Assembly: GCF_050753365.1 (NCBI RefSeq)
Contig: NZ_JBLZFY010000016.1
Span: 1 to 59,230, forward strand
Reading direction: 5' to 3'
Source of the DNA: Geminocystis sp050753365
GTDB lineage: Bacteria > Cyanobacteriota > Cyanobacteriia > Cyanobacteriales > Cyanobacteriaceae
DNA length: 59,230 nucleotides
Made by a program: the position numbers and the translations under genes. The notes beneath the pieces are model-generated. The model saw nothing but the letters and a program-made list of their open reading frames with translations. It was not told the origin of the DNA and did not search any database. This document shows, in pieces, positions 52,374-59,230 of the stretch; within the stretch, counting starts at the first letter, position 1; the number at the start of each line of letters is the position of its first letter.

Positions 52374-53480
52374 ATGAAATTTGTCGATGAATATAGGGAT
52401 ATAAACTTAGTCAAAAAATACTGTACTTCGATCGAGTCTATCACCACTCAACCATGGCAAATCATGGAAATCTGCGGAGGACAAACCCATTCGATCGTTA
52501 AATATGGTATTAATGAGTTATTACCCCCTACCATAACCTTAATTCATGGTCCTGGTTGTCCTGTGTGTGTAACAAATATTAACCTGATCGATCGAGCCAT
52601 AGAAATAGCCTCTTTACCTAATAGTATATTATGCACTTTTGGGGATATGTTAAGAGTGCCGGGTAGAGAAAAAGATTTGTTAAGTATGAAGGCATTAGGG
52701 AAGGATATTCGCATTATTTATTCCCCCTTAGATTGCTTAAAAATAGCTCATCAAAACCCTGATAAAGAAGTAGTTTTTTTTGCTGTCGGATTTGAAACCA
52801 CCGCCCCAAGTACAGCTATGACAATTTATCAGGCGTATGAACAAAAAATAACTAATTTTTCTGTGTTAGTTTCCCATGTTTTAGTACCTCCTGCTATGGA
52901 AGCAATTTTATCATCAAATCAATGTCAAGTACAGGGTTTTTTAGCGGCTGGTCATGTGTGTACCGTTATGGGTTATCATCAATACGAGGCTATTTCTTCT
53001 CAATATAAAGTGCCTATTGTCGTGACAGGTTTTGAACCGATCGATATTTTGCAAGGAATTTTTATGACTATTAAACAACTAGAAAACAAAGAGTTTAAAG
53101 TCGAAAATCAATATAGTCGTTTAGTCACAAAAGAAGGGAATAAAAACGCTCAAAATTTATTAATAGAAATCTTTGAACCTGCGGATTATTTTTGGAGAGG
53201 TATAGCGAATATTCCTCAAAGTGGCTTAAAAATTAAAGAGAAATATCAAGAATTTAACGCCGAAAAAAAATTAAATCTCCCCCCGAATAATGATAGTATT
53301 TTAGAATCTCAAGATTGTATTAGTGGTCAAATTTTACAAGGCATCAAAAAACCTCACCAATGCCCTTCTTTTGGCACAAAATGCACCCCAGAACAACCTT
53401 TAGGCGCACCGATGGTATCATCAGAAGGCGCTTGTGCCGCCTATCATCGTTTTCGCAAATTGAATTTGTCCGACGGATAA
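52374..53480 (+). CDS. hypD: Hydrogenase maturation protein HypD
   Basis: 368 residues, normal length. HypD with HypC carries the Fe(CN)2CO unit for NiFe-hydrogenase assembly. Cysteine motifs: MEICGGQTHS (about 34-41), HGPGCPVCV (about 62-70), and the C-terminal cysteines of a [4Fe-4S] cluster (CPSFGTKCTPEQPLGAPMVSSEGACAAY, cited as CPSFGTKC and SSEGACAAY). Start: ATG at 52374. The last 60 bp overlap the hypF 3' end in the opposite direction. Confidence 0.97.
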   Translation: MKFVDEYRDINLVKKYCTSIESITTQPWQIMEICGGQTHSIVKYGINELLPPTITLIHGPGCPVCVTNINLIDRAIEIASLPNSILCTFGDMLRVPGREKDLLSMKALGKDIRIIYSPLDCLKIAHQNPDKEVVFFAVGFETTAPSTAMTIYQAYEQKITNFSVLVSHVLVPPAMEAILSSNQCQVQGFLAAGHVCTVMGYHQYEAISSQYKVPIVVTGFEPIDILQGIFMTIKQLENKEFKVENQYSRLVTKEGNKNAQNLLIEIFEPADYFWRGIANIPQSGLKIKEKYQEFNAEKKLNLPPNNDSILESQDCISGQILQGIKKPHQCPSFGTKCTPEQPLGAPMVSSEGACAAYHRFRKLNLSDG

Positions 53481-55772
53481 ACCACCATCATTAAGAGGGA
53501 TTTTTTGTGACCAATAGGGTTTAAAATTATGATCAATTAATGTATTAATACTATGCTCTAACAAATATTTATTTTGGAAACAACCACCGCTTAAAATCAC
53601 TGTCGAAGTATCAACTTTTTGACTAATATGTTTGATAATTTCCACTAAAGTTAGATGAAATTTTGTCGCTATTAATCCTAAAGATTTATTATCTAAATAA
53701 TCCCTAATAATTTCTGTTACCATCGATCGAACATCGATATAATTACAGTTATTAGGATCATAAGTCCAATGAAAATTATATAGTTTATCAGGTGAAGAAT
53801 TATCTATTAAAAATTCTAAAGCCATAGGCGCTTGACCTTCAAAAGTCACCTCTTTGATAATATCTAAAATGAAGGCAATACCATCGAATAAACGCCCGAC
53901 ACTGCTAGTTAAAGGAGTATTGATTTTTTTGTCAATCATTTTCTGAAATAAGGCTAATTCTTGGGATGAAAAATGAGTCAAAATAGGTAAATTTTGCGGT
54001 ATATTTTCTAAACCATTATAGACTGTATTTAATAAACCTAAAGCGATACGTTGGGGTTGTAAAATTGCTTGATTTCCTCCTATAAGGGGAAAGGGTAAAA
54101 AACTAGCAATTCTTTGGATTTTTTTCTCATTAATATAGAAAAATTCTCCTCCCCAAATAGTGTTATCTAAACCGTAACCAGTACCATCCCATGCTATACC
54201 TAATAGGGGTAATTTTAAATTATGTTCGGCAATAGTAGCAAAAATATGGGCTAAATGATGTTGCACTGAAATAATGGGAATAGGAGGGTTTTTTATCTTA
54301 CTTAATTCTTCGGCGTATTGAGTAGAAAAATAGTTCGGGTGTGCATCACAGACGATCAAATCTGGAGTAAAATCATAAATATCACTTAAATTTTTAATGG
54401 TATTTTTATAAGCCTTAATGGTTTCTAAATTATCTAAATCTCCTATATGTTGACTCACAAAAATTTGTTGATTAAATTCAATGGAAATAGTATTTTTAAG
54501 ATGCCCTCCTAATGCTAAAATTTGCGCTGAATTTTCTGTGGACTTTTTCTCTAATTTTATCGGTAAAGGGGCATAACCTCTCCCCCTTCTTAAAATAATT
54601 ATTTCGTTATTAACTATTCTGACAATGGAGTCATCTACTGCCCGAAAAATAGGGCGATTATGGATTAAAAAATAATCTGCTAATAAATTTAATCTCTCTA
54701 AGGCTTCGTATTCATCAATACAAATAGGCTCACTTTTTTGATTACCACTGGTGGCAACTACGGGAAAATTTAAGAGATTTAATAATAAATGATGTAAGGG
54801 AGTATAGGGTAACATTACCCCCAAGTAAGGATTATTCGGTGCGATTTCTTCACAGATTAAATATTGCTGATTTTTTGCTTTATTTTGAGTAAAACTATCC
54901 TTTTTTTTCACTAACACAATGGGAGACGCAGAAGATAATAACAGTTTTTCTTCTAAATCAGAGACTAAACAATCATTTTTAATTTGCTCTAAATTAGGAT
55001 ACATTAAAGCTAAAGGTTTATGAGGGCGATTTTTCCTTTTTCTTAAGGTATCAATGGCTTGTTTATTTCTCGCATCTGCTATTAAATGAAAACCACCTAA
55101 TCCTTTTAAGGCAATAATTTTACCTTGCTTAATTAAATTAGCTGTTTGAGTTAAAGCATCATCAAATTTACTTAAACAGTTACCTTGTTTATCCCATAAT
55201 TCTAAATTTGCACCACATTTTTGACAAGCATTTGGTTGGGCATGAAAACGTCTATTTTTGGGATTATAATATTCTTTTTTGCATTCTTCACACATGATAA
55301 ATTTATTCATGGTAGTAAATACTCGATCGTAGGGTAAACTTTGAATGATAGAATAACGAGGACCGCAATTAGTACAATTAGTAAAAGGATAACGATAACG
55401 GCGATTATTAGGATCAAAAATTTCTGTTAAACAATCACTACAAACACTTAAATCTGGTAAAACTAAAGTAGTTTTTTTCTGATGATTAATAGTCTCTGAA
55501 TTTTTGATAATAAATTCTTGATAACCTTCTCCTTTAAACTCTTTAATCTCTATACTATCAATGCGAGAGTGAGGCGGTTTTTCTTCTTTAATTTTATTAA
55601 TAAATATCTGCAATTTTTCTCTATCTGATTCTACCTCGATCGAGACACCTTCCACAGAATTATTAACCCAACCTTTTAAGCCTAATTCTTGGGCTAATTT
55701 ATAGATAAAAGGACGAAATCCGACACCTTGTACAATACCCCTAATGGAAATTTTATAACAAATTTTAGTCAT
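53421..55772 (-). CDS. hypF: Carbamoyltransferase HypF
   Basis: 783 residues. Makes the thiocarboxamide on HypE from carbamoyl phosphate, the source of the cyanide ligands. Domains: acylphosphatase (1-92; GIVQGVGFRPFIYKL), two zinc fingers (CSDC ... CTNC and CEEC ... CQKC, about 108-185), YrdC-like (about 200-385; GKIIALKGLGGFHL) and the Kae1-like carbamoyltransferase with VQHHLAHIFA. The C-terminus (ILSGGCFQNKYLLE, NDGGLSVGQIQFA) is complete and overlaps hypD by 60 bp tail to tail. No hydrogenase structural genes are in the window. Confidence 0.97.
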   Translation of the reverse strand: MTKICYKISIRGIVQGVGFRPFIYKLAQELGLKGWVNNSVEGVSIEVESDREKLQIFINKIKEEKPPHSRIDSIEIKEFKGEGYQEFIIKNSETINHQKKTTLVLPDLSVCSDCLTEIFDPNNRRYRYPFTNCTNCGPRYSIIQSLPYDRVFTTMNKFIMCEECKKEYYNPKNRRFHAQPNACQKCGANLELWDKQGNCLSKFDDALTQTANLIKQGKIIALKGLGGFHLIADARNKQAIDTLRKRKNRPHKPLALMYPNLEQIKNDCLVSDLEEKLLLSSASPIVLVKKKDSFTQNKAKNQQYLICEEIAPNNPYLGVMLPYTPLHHLLLNLLNFPVVATSGNQKSEPICIDEYEALERLNLLADYFLIHNRPIFRAVDDSIVRIVNNEIIILRRGRGYAPLPIKLEKKSTENSAQILALGGHLKNTISIEFNQQIFVSQHIGDLDNLETIKAYKNTIKNLSDIYDFTPDLIVCDAHPNYFSTQYAEELSKIKNPPIPIISVQHHLAHIFATIAEHNLKLPLLGIAWDGTGYGLDNTIWGGEFFYINEKKIQRIASFLPFPLIGGNQAILQPQRIALGLLNTVYNGLENIPQNLPILTHFSSQELALFQKMIDKKINTPLTSSVGRLFDGIAFILDIIKEVTFEGQAPMALEFLIDNSSPDKLYNFHWTYDPNNCNYIDVRSMVTEIIRDYLDNKSLGLIATKFHLTLVEIIKHISQKVDTSTVILSGGCFQNKYLLEHSINTLIDHNFKPYWSQKIPLNDGGLSVGQIQFAKTMIGGTSAF

Positions 55773-55808
55773 ATAATCACCTTTTTAAAACAATGAAATG
55801 TATATAAT

Positions 55809-55916
55809 AGACATCTCCAGAAATGAAAAATTAAATCAATTTAGATATTGAAATCGTTAAACTAATATAGTTTATCGTCATTTTCAATCGGGTAAAAATA
55901 ATTATTGGAGAAGTCT
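55809..55916. mobile_element. Miniature inverted-repeat element, copy 3
   Basis: Terminal repeats AGACATCTCC at the left and GGAGAAGTCT at the right (8 of 10 complementary), flanked by TA on each side, with a 108-bp body. The last 28 bases resemble the ends of copies 1 and 2 (GGTAAAAATAATTATTGGAG), but the middle is unrelated and has no hairpin, so the family is held together by its ends. Confidence 0.6.
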
Positions 55917-55944
55917 AATAAGTTGTAAGAATTTAATCCCTCCT

Positions 55945-56263
55945 AATCTCCCTTTGTTTAACAGGTTTTTTTCATTCTCAAAATTTGATTTAACTGGAAA
56001 ATATAATTAACAAGAAATCTAGGCATTTTTTAAGCAAATCAATTATAATTAAAAATTAAGATATTTTTTATGAAAATTAACTCACTTTAGTAAAGTTATG
56101 CTATGAGCAATGAAATTTATTTCTTTGCGGAATAAGGGTTTTACCAACTAATCCGCTTTGCAATAAATTGACAAAGCTAACAGCAAAAGTCTGCTAAAGC
56201 GACTAAGAAAAATGTAATTTTACCCCGACTTTGAAAAAAACCTGTTTGTTTAAGGGGAAACTT
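55945..56263. mobile_element. Inverted-repeat element upstream of tex 3' end
   Basis: ACAGGTTTTTTTC at 55961-55973 and its exact reverse complement GAAAAAAACCTGT at 56233-56245, with imperfect matching continuing outward (CCCTTTGTTTA against TTGTTTAAGGGG). The enclosed 320 bp encode nothing I recognise. Probably a non-autonomous transposon; no target duplication was confirmed. Confidence 0.5.
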
Positions 56264-56326
56264 ATTTTCAATTTCTCACGAATGATTTAGAATTGCTATA
56301 TTCTTTTGTCATTTTTCCTGTCAAAT

Positions 56327-58471
56327 TCAATTCTTCATCGATAGGCTAATTCTCTTTAATTTCTCGTTTACTTCTAATACCCTCACTTTGACGACTTGCC
56401 CTACTTTCACCACTTCAGTCGTATCACTTACATATCGATCGCACAGTTGAGATATATGTACTAATCCGTCTTGATGAACACCAATGTCCACAAAAGCACC
56501 AAAATTAACCACATTAGTCACGATACCTTCTAATTCCATACCCTCTTTTAAATCCTTCATTTCTTTGATAGAATCTTTAAATGTTGCATATTGAAACTTA
56601 GCACGAGGATCACGACCGGGTTTCTCTAATTCTTTGATAATATCTTGTAGAGTAGGAAGTCCAATATTTTCGTTAATATACTTCTTTAAATCAACTTTTT
56701 TAAGATGTTCATTAATTTGATTAATATTGGCTAAAGGTATCTTTAAATCTTGAGAAATTGCCTTAACTATAGGATAACTTTCAGGATGCACTGCTGTATT
56801 ATCTAAAGGGTTTTCTCCCTCTCTAATTCTTAAGAATCCTGCGCACAATTCAAAGGTTTTTTCGCCTAACTTTTTCACTTTCAATAACTCTTTTCTGGTT
56901 TTAAATGCTCCTTTTTCGTTGCGATAAGTGACAATATTATTAGCAATGGTTTGATTAATTCCCGATACATAGGTGAGTAATTCTGAGGATGCAGTATTTA
57001 AGTCCACCCCAACATAATTAACGCAACTTTCTACGGTTTCTTCTAATTTCTTTTTCAGCAATTTTTGATCCACATCATGCTGATATTGTCCCACACCAAT
57101 GGACTTGGGATCAATTTTTACTAATTCTGCTAACGGGTCTTGTAGCCTTCTGCCTATACTGATAGCACCTCTCACGGTAACATCTAAGTCAGGAAATTCA
57201 GCGATGGCAACTTTACTGGCGGAATAAATGGAAGCACCCGATTCGTTGACTATTACCTTAATGGGTTTTTTGTCAAGGGTTGCGTAAACTTCTGTAACAA
57301 ATTCATCGGTTTCCCGTGATGCTGTACCATTACCTATAGCAATTAATTCAATGTTATGTTTAAGGATGAGCTTTTTCAAGGTATCTTTAGCTAATGCCCT
57401 TTTTTCTTGACCAGTATGGGGGAAAATCGCCTGATATTCTAAAAATTGCCCTGTTTCTGATAAAATTGCTACTTTGCAACCTGTCCGAAACCCCGGATCG
57501 ATCGATAAAGTGGGTTTCATCCCCGCAGGAGGAGACAATAATAATTCTCTCAGGTTGGCTTCAAAAGTTTGTATGGATTCTGTGTCTGCCCATGCTTTGA
57601 TAGTCGATCGAACTTCCCTCATTAAAGCAGGTTTGAGTAAACGTTGAAAGCTATCTTTGAGGGTATGTTGATAAAACTCTTTGACGGTGCTAACTTTGGT
57701 TTTAATTACCTTCGACTCTAAGTAATTTATCACCCTCGACTCATCAAAATCTATATCCACCCCAAGGATTTTTTCCGTTTCCCCTCGAAATAGTGCTAAA
57801 ACGTTATGGGGTGCAATTTTGCTAAATTTAGCCTGAAAATTACGATACATTTCAAACTTAGTTGTAGCTTCGGGATATTCGTCTTTGATATGAGATGCAA
57901 AACCACCGTTATCAAGGATAAACTCTCTTACATAAGCTCTTAATTCGGCATTTTCGGCGATTTCTTCGGCTAAAATATCCCTAGCACCATTTAACGCATC
58001 CTCAGCAGATTTTACTTCATCGGTGAGGTATTTTTGGGCTTCTCTATCCAAAGAAACGGGTTTTGCTTGAGGATGATTGAGACTTTTGATAAATTCCGCC
58101 AGAGGAGTTAAGCCTTTCTCCTTCGCCATAGTCGCCCTTGTGCGTCTTTTGGGCTTATAAGGTAAATAAAGGTCTTCTAAATCATTTTTTTGTAAACAAG
58201 CCTCTATTTGGGCTTTTAAACTATCACTGAGAAGATTTTGAGAAGCGATACTCTCAAGGATGACTTGTTTACGATCTTCTAACTCTTGTAAATACACGGC
58301 TCGATCGAGAATATTTCTTAATTCAATCTCATTTAAAGAGCCTGTTTTTTCTTTACGATAACGAGCAATAAAGGGAATTGTAGCGCCTTCCCCTAATAAT
58401 TCTAAAGCACTGTTAACATTTTTAAGATTGAGAGATAATTCATTAGCAATAACTTGAGGAATATTGAGCAT
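56327..58471 (-). CDS. tex: RNA-binding protein Tex (S1 domain)
   Basis: 714 residues from the ATG at 58471 (MLNIPQVIANELSLNLKNVN); a longer start at 58498 adds non-homologous residues. Order: Tex N-terminal helices (IPFIARYRKEKTGSLNE), YqgF/RNase H-like domain (LSIDPGFRTGCKVAIL), helix-hairpin-helix repeats (YVSGINQTIANNIVTYRNEKG) and a C-terminal S1 RNA-binding domain (about 640-714: GMELEGIVTNVVNFGAFVDIGVHQDGLVHIS, cited as GIVTNVVNFGAFVDIG). Tex acts in transcription and RNA-polymerase release or turnover. It is single and far from hypF. Confidence 0.96.
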   Translation of the reverse strand: MLNIPQVIANELSLNLKNVNSALELLGEGATIPFIARYRKEKTGSLNEIELRNILDRAVYLQELEDRKQVILESIASQNLLSDSLKAQIEACLQKNDLEDLYLPYKPKRRTRATMAKEKGLTPLAEFIKSLNHPQAKPVSLDREAQKYLTDEVKSAEDALNGARDILAEEIAENAELRAYVREFILDNGGFASHIKDEYPEATTKFEMYRNFQAKFSKIAPHNVLALFRGETEKILGVDIDFDESRVINYLESKVIKTKVSTVKEFYQHTLKDSFQRLLKPALMREVRSTIKAWADTESIQTFEANLRELLLSPPAGMKPTLSIDPGFRTGCKVAILSETGQFLEYQAIFPHTGQEKRALAKDTLKKLILKHNIELIAIGNGTASRETDEFVTEVYATLDKKPIKVIVNESGASIYSASKVAIAEFPDLDVTVRGAISIGRRLQDPLAELVKIDPKSIGVGQYQHDVDQKLLKKKLEETVESCVNYVGVDLNTASSELLTYVSGINQTIANNIVTYRNEKGAFKTRKELLKVKKLGEKTFELCAGFLRIREGENPLDNTAVHPESYPIVKAISQDLKIPLANINQINEHLKKVDLKKYINENIGLPTLQDIIKELEKPGRDPRAKFQYATFKDSIKEMKDLKEGMELEGIVTNVVNFGAFVDIGVHQDGLVHISQLCDRYVSDTTEVVKVGQVVKVRVLEVNEKLKRISLSMKN

Positions 58472-58550
58472 AAAAATTAAGAATAGACAACTATTCACAT
58501 GATAATCATTACAAGATTTAGTAGCAATCCCGAAATTAATAAATCATCAG

Positions 58551-58812
58551 TAGTTAGGGTTTGCTGAAAAAGTATTTTGATGAAGAGAGGGAAGAGCGGA
58601 TTTGGGAAAAGGGAAGAGTGAATAAATGACAAAAATCAAGGTTTTGAGGCTTTGTATTGACATATAATTACAAAGTTGTTTCGAGTAAAATTTAGTAAAA
58701 AATGCTCAGTTTTTGAGTAAAAATTGTGAAAATTGAACACTTTTTAGTTGATGTAGTATCTCCAAACCGTTGATTTTAATAGTCTTCTGATTTATTCAGC
58801 AAACCCTAGTTA
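58551..58812. mobile_element. 250-bp miniature element with 6-bp target duplication
   Basis: The element spans 58557-58806, with perfect 12-bp terminal repeats GGGTTTGCTGAA and TTCAGCAAACCC. The direct duplication TAGTTA lies on both sides (58551-58556 and 58807-58812), so insertion was recent. The left end matches 21005-21062. The inside has no coding capacity. It ends about 30 bp before the operator of the antitoxin gene at 58871. Confidence 0.8.
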
Positions 58813-58842
58813 TTAATATAAGCAAGATTTTGTTTGATATAA

Positions 58843-58860
58843 TGTACGAAATAATGTACA
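58843..58860. promoter_or_regulatory. YefM-type operator (two TGTACA-like boxes)
   Basis: TGTACG at 58843-58848 and TGTACA at 58855-58860, 12 bp apart, just before the YefM-like start codon. TGTACA motifs at this spacing are the known operator of yefM-yoeB toxin-antitoxin operons, and GATATAAT (-10-like) overlaps the first box. It suggests former autoregulation of the broken antitoxin gene. Confidence 0.6.
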
Positions 58861-58870
58861 TATAAAAACT

Positions 58871-59170
58871 ATGTTTAGTTACGAAATTACATCTCCCACG
58901 GAAGTAAGAAATGGGTTATTTAAGATTTTAGAAAAGGTAGCGCAGGATAAAGAGGTTTTCATTATTACTGTACTTTAGACTAAATGAAAAATTACACTAC
59001 CAGTAGTGTATCTAAACGATAAATTTTGACTAAAAAACGCTACCTATAACATTAGTCTAAAGTAGAATTATTAATCGCCGTAATGGGGAGAATGTGGCTT
59101 TAATTGCTGAGTCAGAGTTACGCAGTTTAGTAGAAACCGTTTACCTACTTCGATCGCCCACTAATGCTCA
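58871..59170 (+). pseudogene. YefM/Phd-type antitoxin gene, interrupted twice
   Basis: The first 32 codons (MFSYEITSPTEVRNGLFKIL to FII) and, after a 106-bp interruption, the codons NRRNGENVALIAESELRSLV then ETVYLLRSPTNAH form one YefM/Phd antitoxin. Removing one ATTATT copy plus the inserted element (58969-59066 and its flanking bases) restores the frame exactly (VFIINRRNGENVAL). As it stands, translation stops at a TAG inside the insert. The 3' end is then replaced at about 59171 by the repeat CCTGAGTTCGATATAAAATG, so the last residues and any toxin gene are missing or lie beyond the window. Confidence 0.8.
58969..59066. mobile_element. 98-bp miniature element inside the antitoxin gene
   Basis: Ends TGTACTTTAGACTAA (58969-58983) and TTAGTCTAAAGTAGA (59052-59066) are inverted repeats with one mismatch. 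The flanking ATTATTA(C/A) occurs on both sides (58961-58968, 59067-59074), so a 6-8-bp target duplication is likely. No coding capacity. It must have moved with a transposase encoded elsewhere. Confidence 0.75.
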
Positions 59171-59230
59171 CCTGAGTTCGATATAAAATGATGAAGATAA
59201 GAGGGGGAGGAGGGGGAAGAGGGGGAAGAG
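59171..59230. repeat. CCTGAGTTCGATATAAAATG repeat with purine-rich tail
   Basis: CCTGAGTTCGATATAAAATG followed by ATGAAGATAAGAGG and GGGAGGAGGGGGAAGAGG to the window edge. Related to 12683, 32679 and 47170. It truncates the antitoxin pseudogene. Confidence 0.65.

Larger units (their letters stand above)
55773..56326. other. Gene-free stretch between hypF and tex with two repeat elements
   Basis: 554 bp. It contains the miniature element at 55809-55916 and a second inverted-repeat element at about 55945-56263 (separate entries). The first also fits the role of insulating the two minus-strand genes. No protein or RNA gene was recognised. Confidence 0.55.

Overview
The window looks like a chromosomal segment of a low-GC (about one third G+C by eye) cyanobacterium, probably a unicellular Cyanobacterium/Geminocystis-like genus (the genus is inference). 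The reasons are the split ndhC-ndhK-ndhJ cluster of photosynthetic NDH-1, a Ycf52/plastid-GNAT-like acetyltransferase, purC next to an Omp85/Toc75-type outer-membrane protein, a FutB-type iron permease, a DUF1400 hydrolase, and strong over-use of the palindrome CGATCG (HIP1-related). No rRNA, tRNA, CRISPR array, prophage or integrase was recognised.

Layout. 0-2 kb: a RelE/YafQ-type toxin-antitoxin pair cut by the window edge and an internally deleted IS1634-type insertion sequence that keeps its inverted repeats. 2-9 kb: an accessory locus in which a CHASE2 histidine kinase and a LuxR-type response regulator bracket six genes for small exported proteins, five of them in one likely operon; this is the best candidate for an undescribed system. 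9-16 kb: a vWA protein with a MerR-like regulator, purB, cobS, a conserved small protein, tgt and a RemA-like protein. 16.2-21 kb: a Ser/Thr kinase-FGE fusion and a two-gene toxin-antitoxin-like cassette, flanked by a near-identical 636-bp direct repeat made from the 3' half of a SpoIIE-type phosphatase gene. 21-27.4 kb: glcD, a Uma2 nuclease with a duplicated decayed 5' fragment, two paralogous membrane-associated proteins of unknown function, and an Rpn-family nuclease. 27.4-37.7 kb: mostly housekeeping genes (ubiD family, nfeD-SPFH pair, thrS, futB, bamA, purC). 37.9-41.3 kb: a lone TnpB, a second Uma2 protein, an SmtB-like ArsR repressor and queC. 41.4-50.2 kb: an exported hydrolase fused to a solute-binding domain, a Ski2-like helicase, GNAT, M20 amidohydrolase, a BrnT/BrnA pair and a YciI-like protein. 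50.3-58.5 kb: ndhJ-K-C, hypD and hypF overlapping tail to tail, and tex. The right edge holds a YefM/Phd antitoxin gene wrecked by a 98-bp miniature element, next to a second miniature element with a perfect 6-bp target duplication.

The intergenic DNA is unusually rich in small repeats: heptanucleotide tandem arrays that all read AATNNNN on one strand, several families of miniature inverted-repeat elements, and palindromic interspersed repeats, one of which is translated inside the kinase-FGE gene. Metabolic genes in the window connect loosely: tgt with queC (queuosine), purB with purC (purines), hypD with hypF (NiFe-hydrogenase maturation), and ndhC/K/J (NDH-1).
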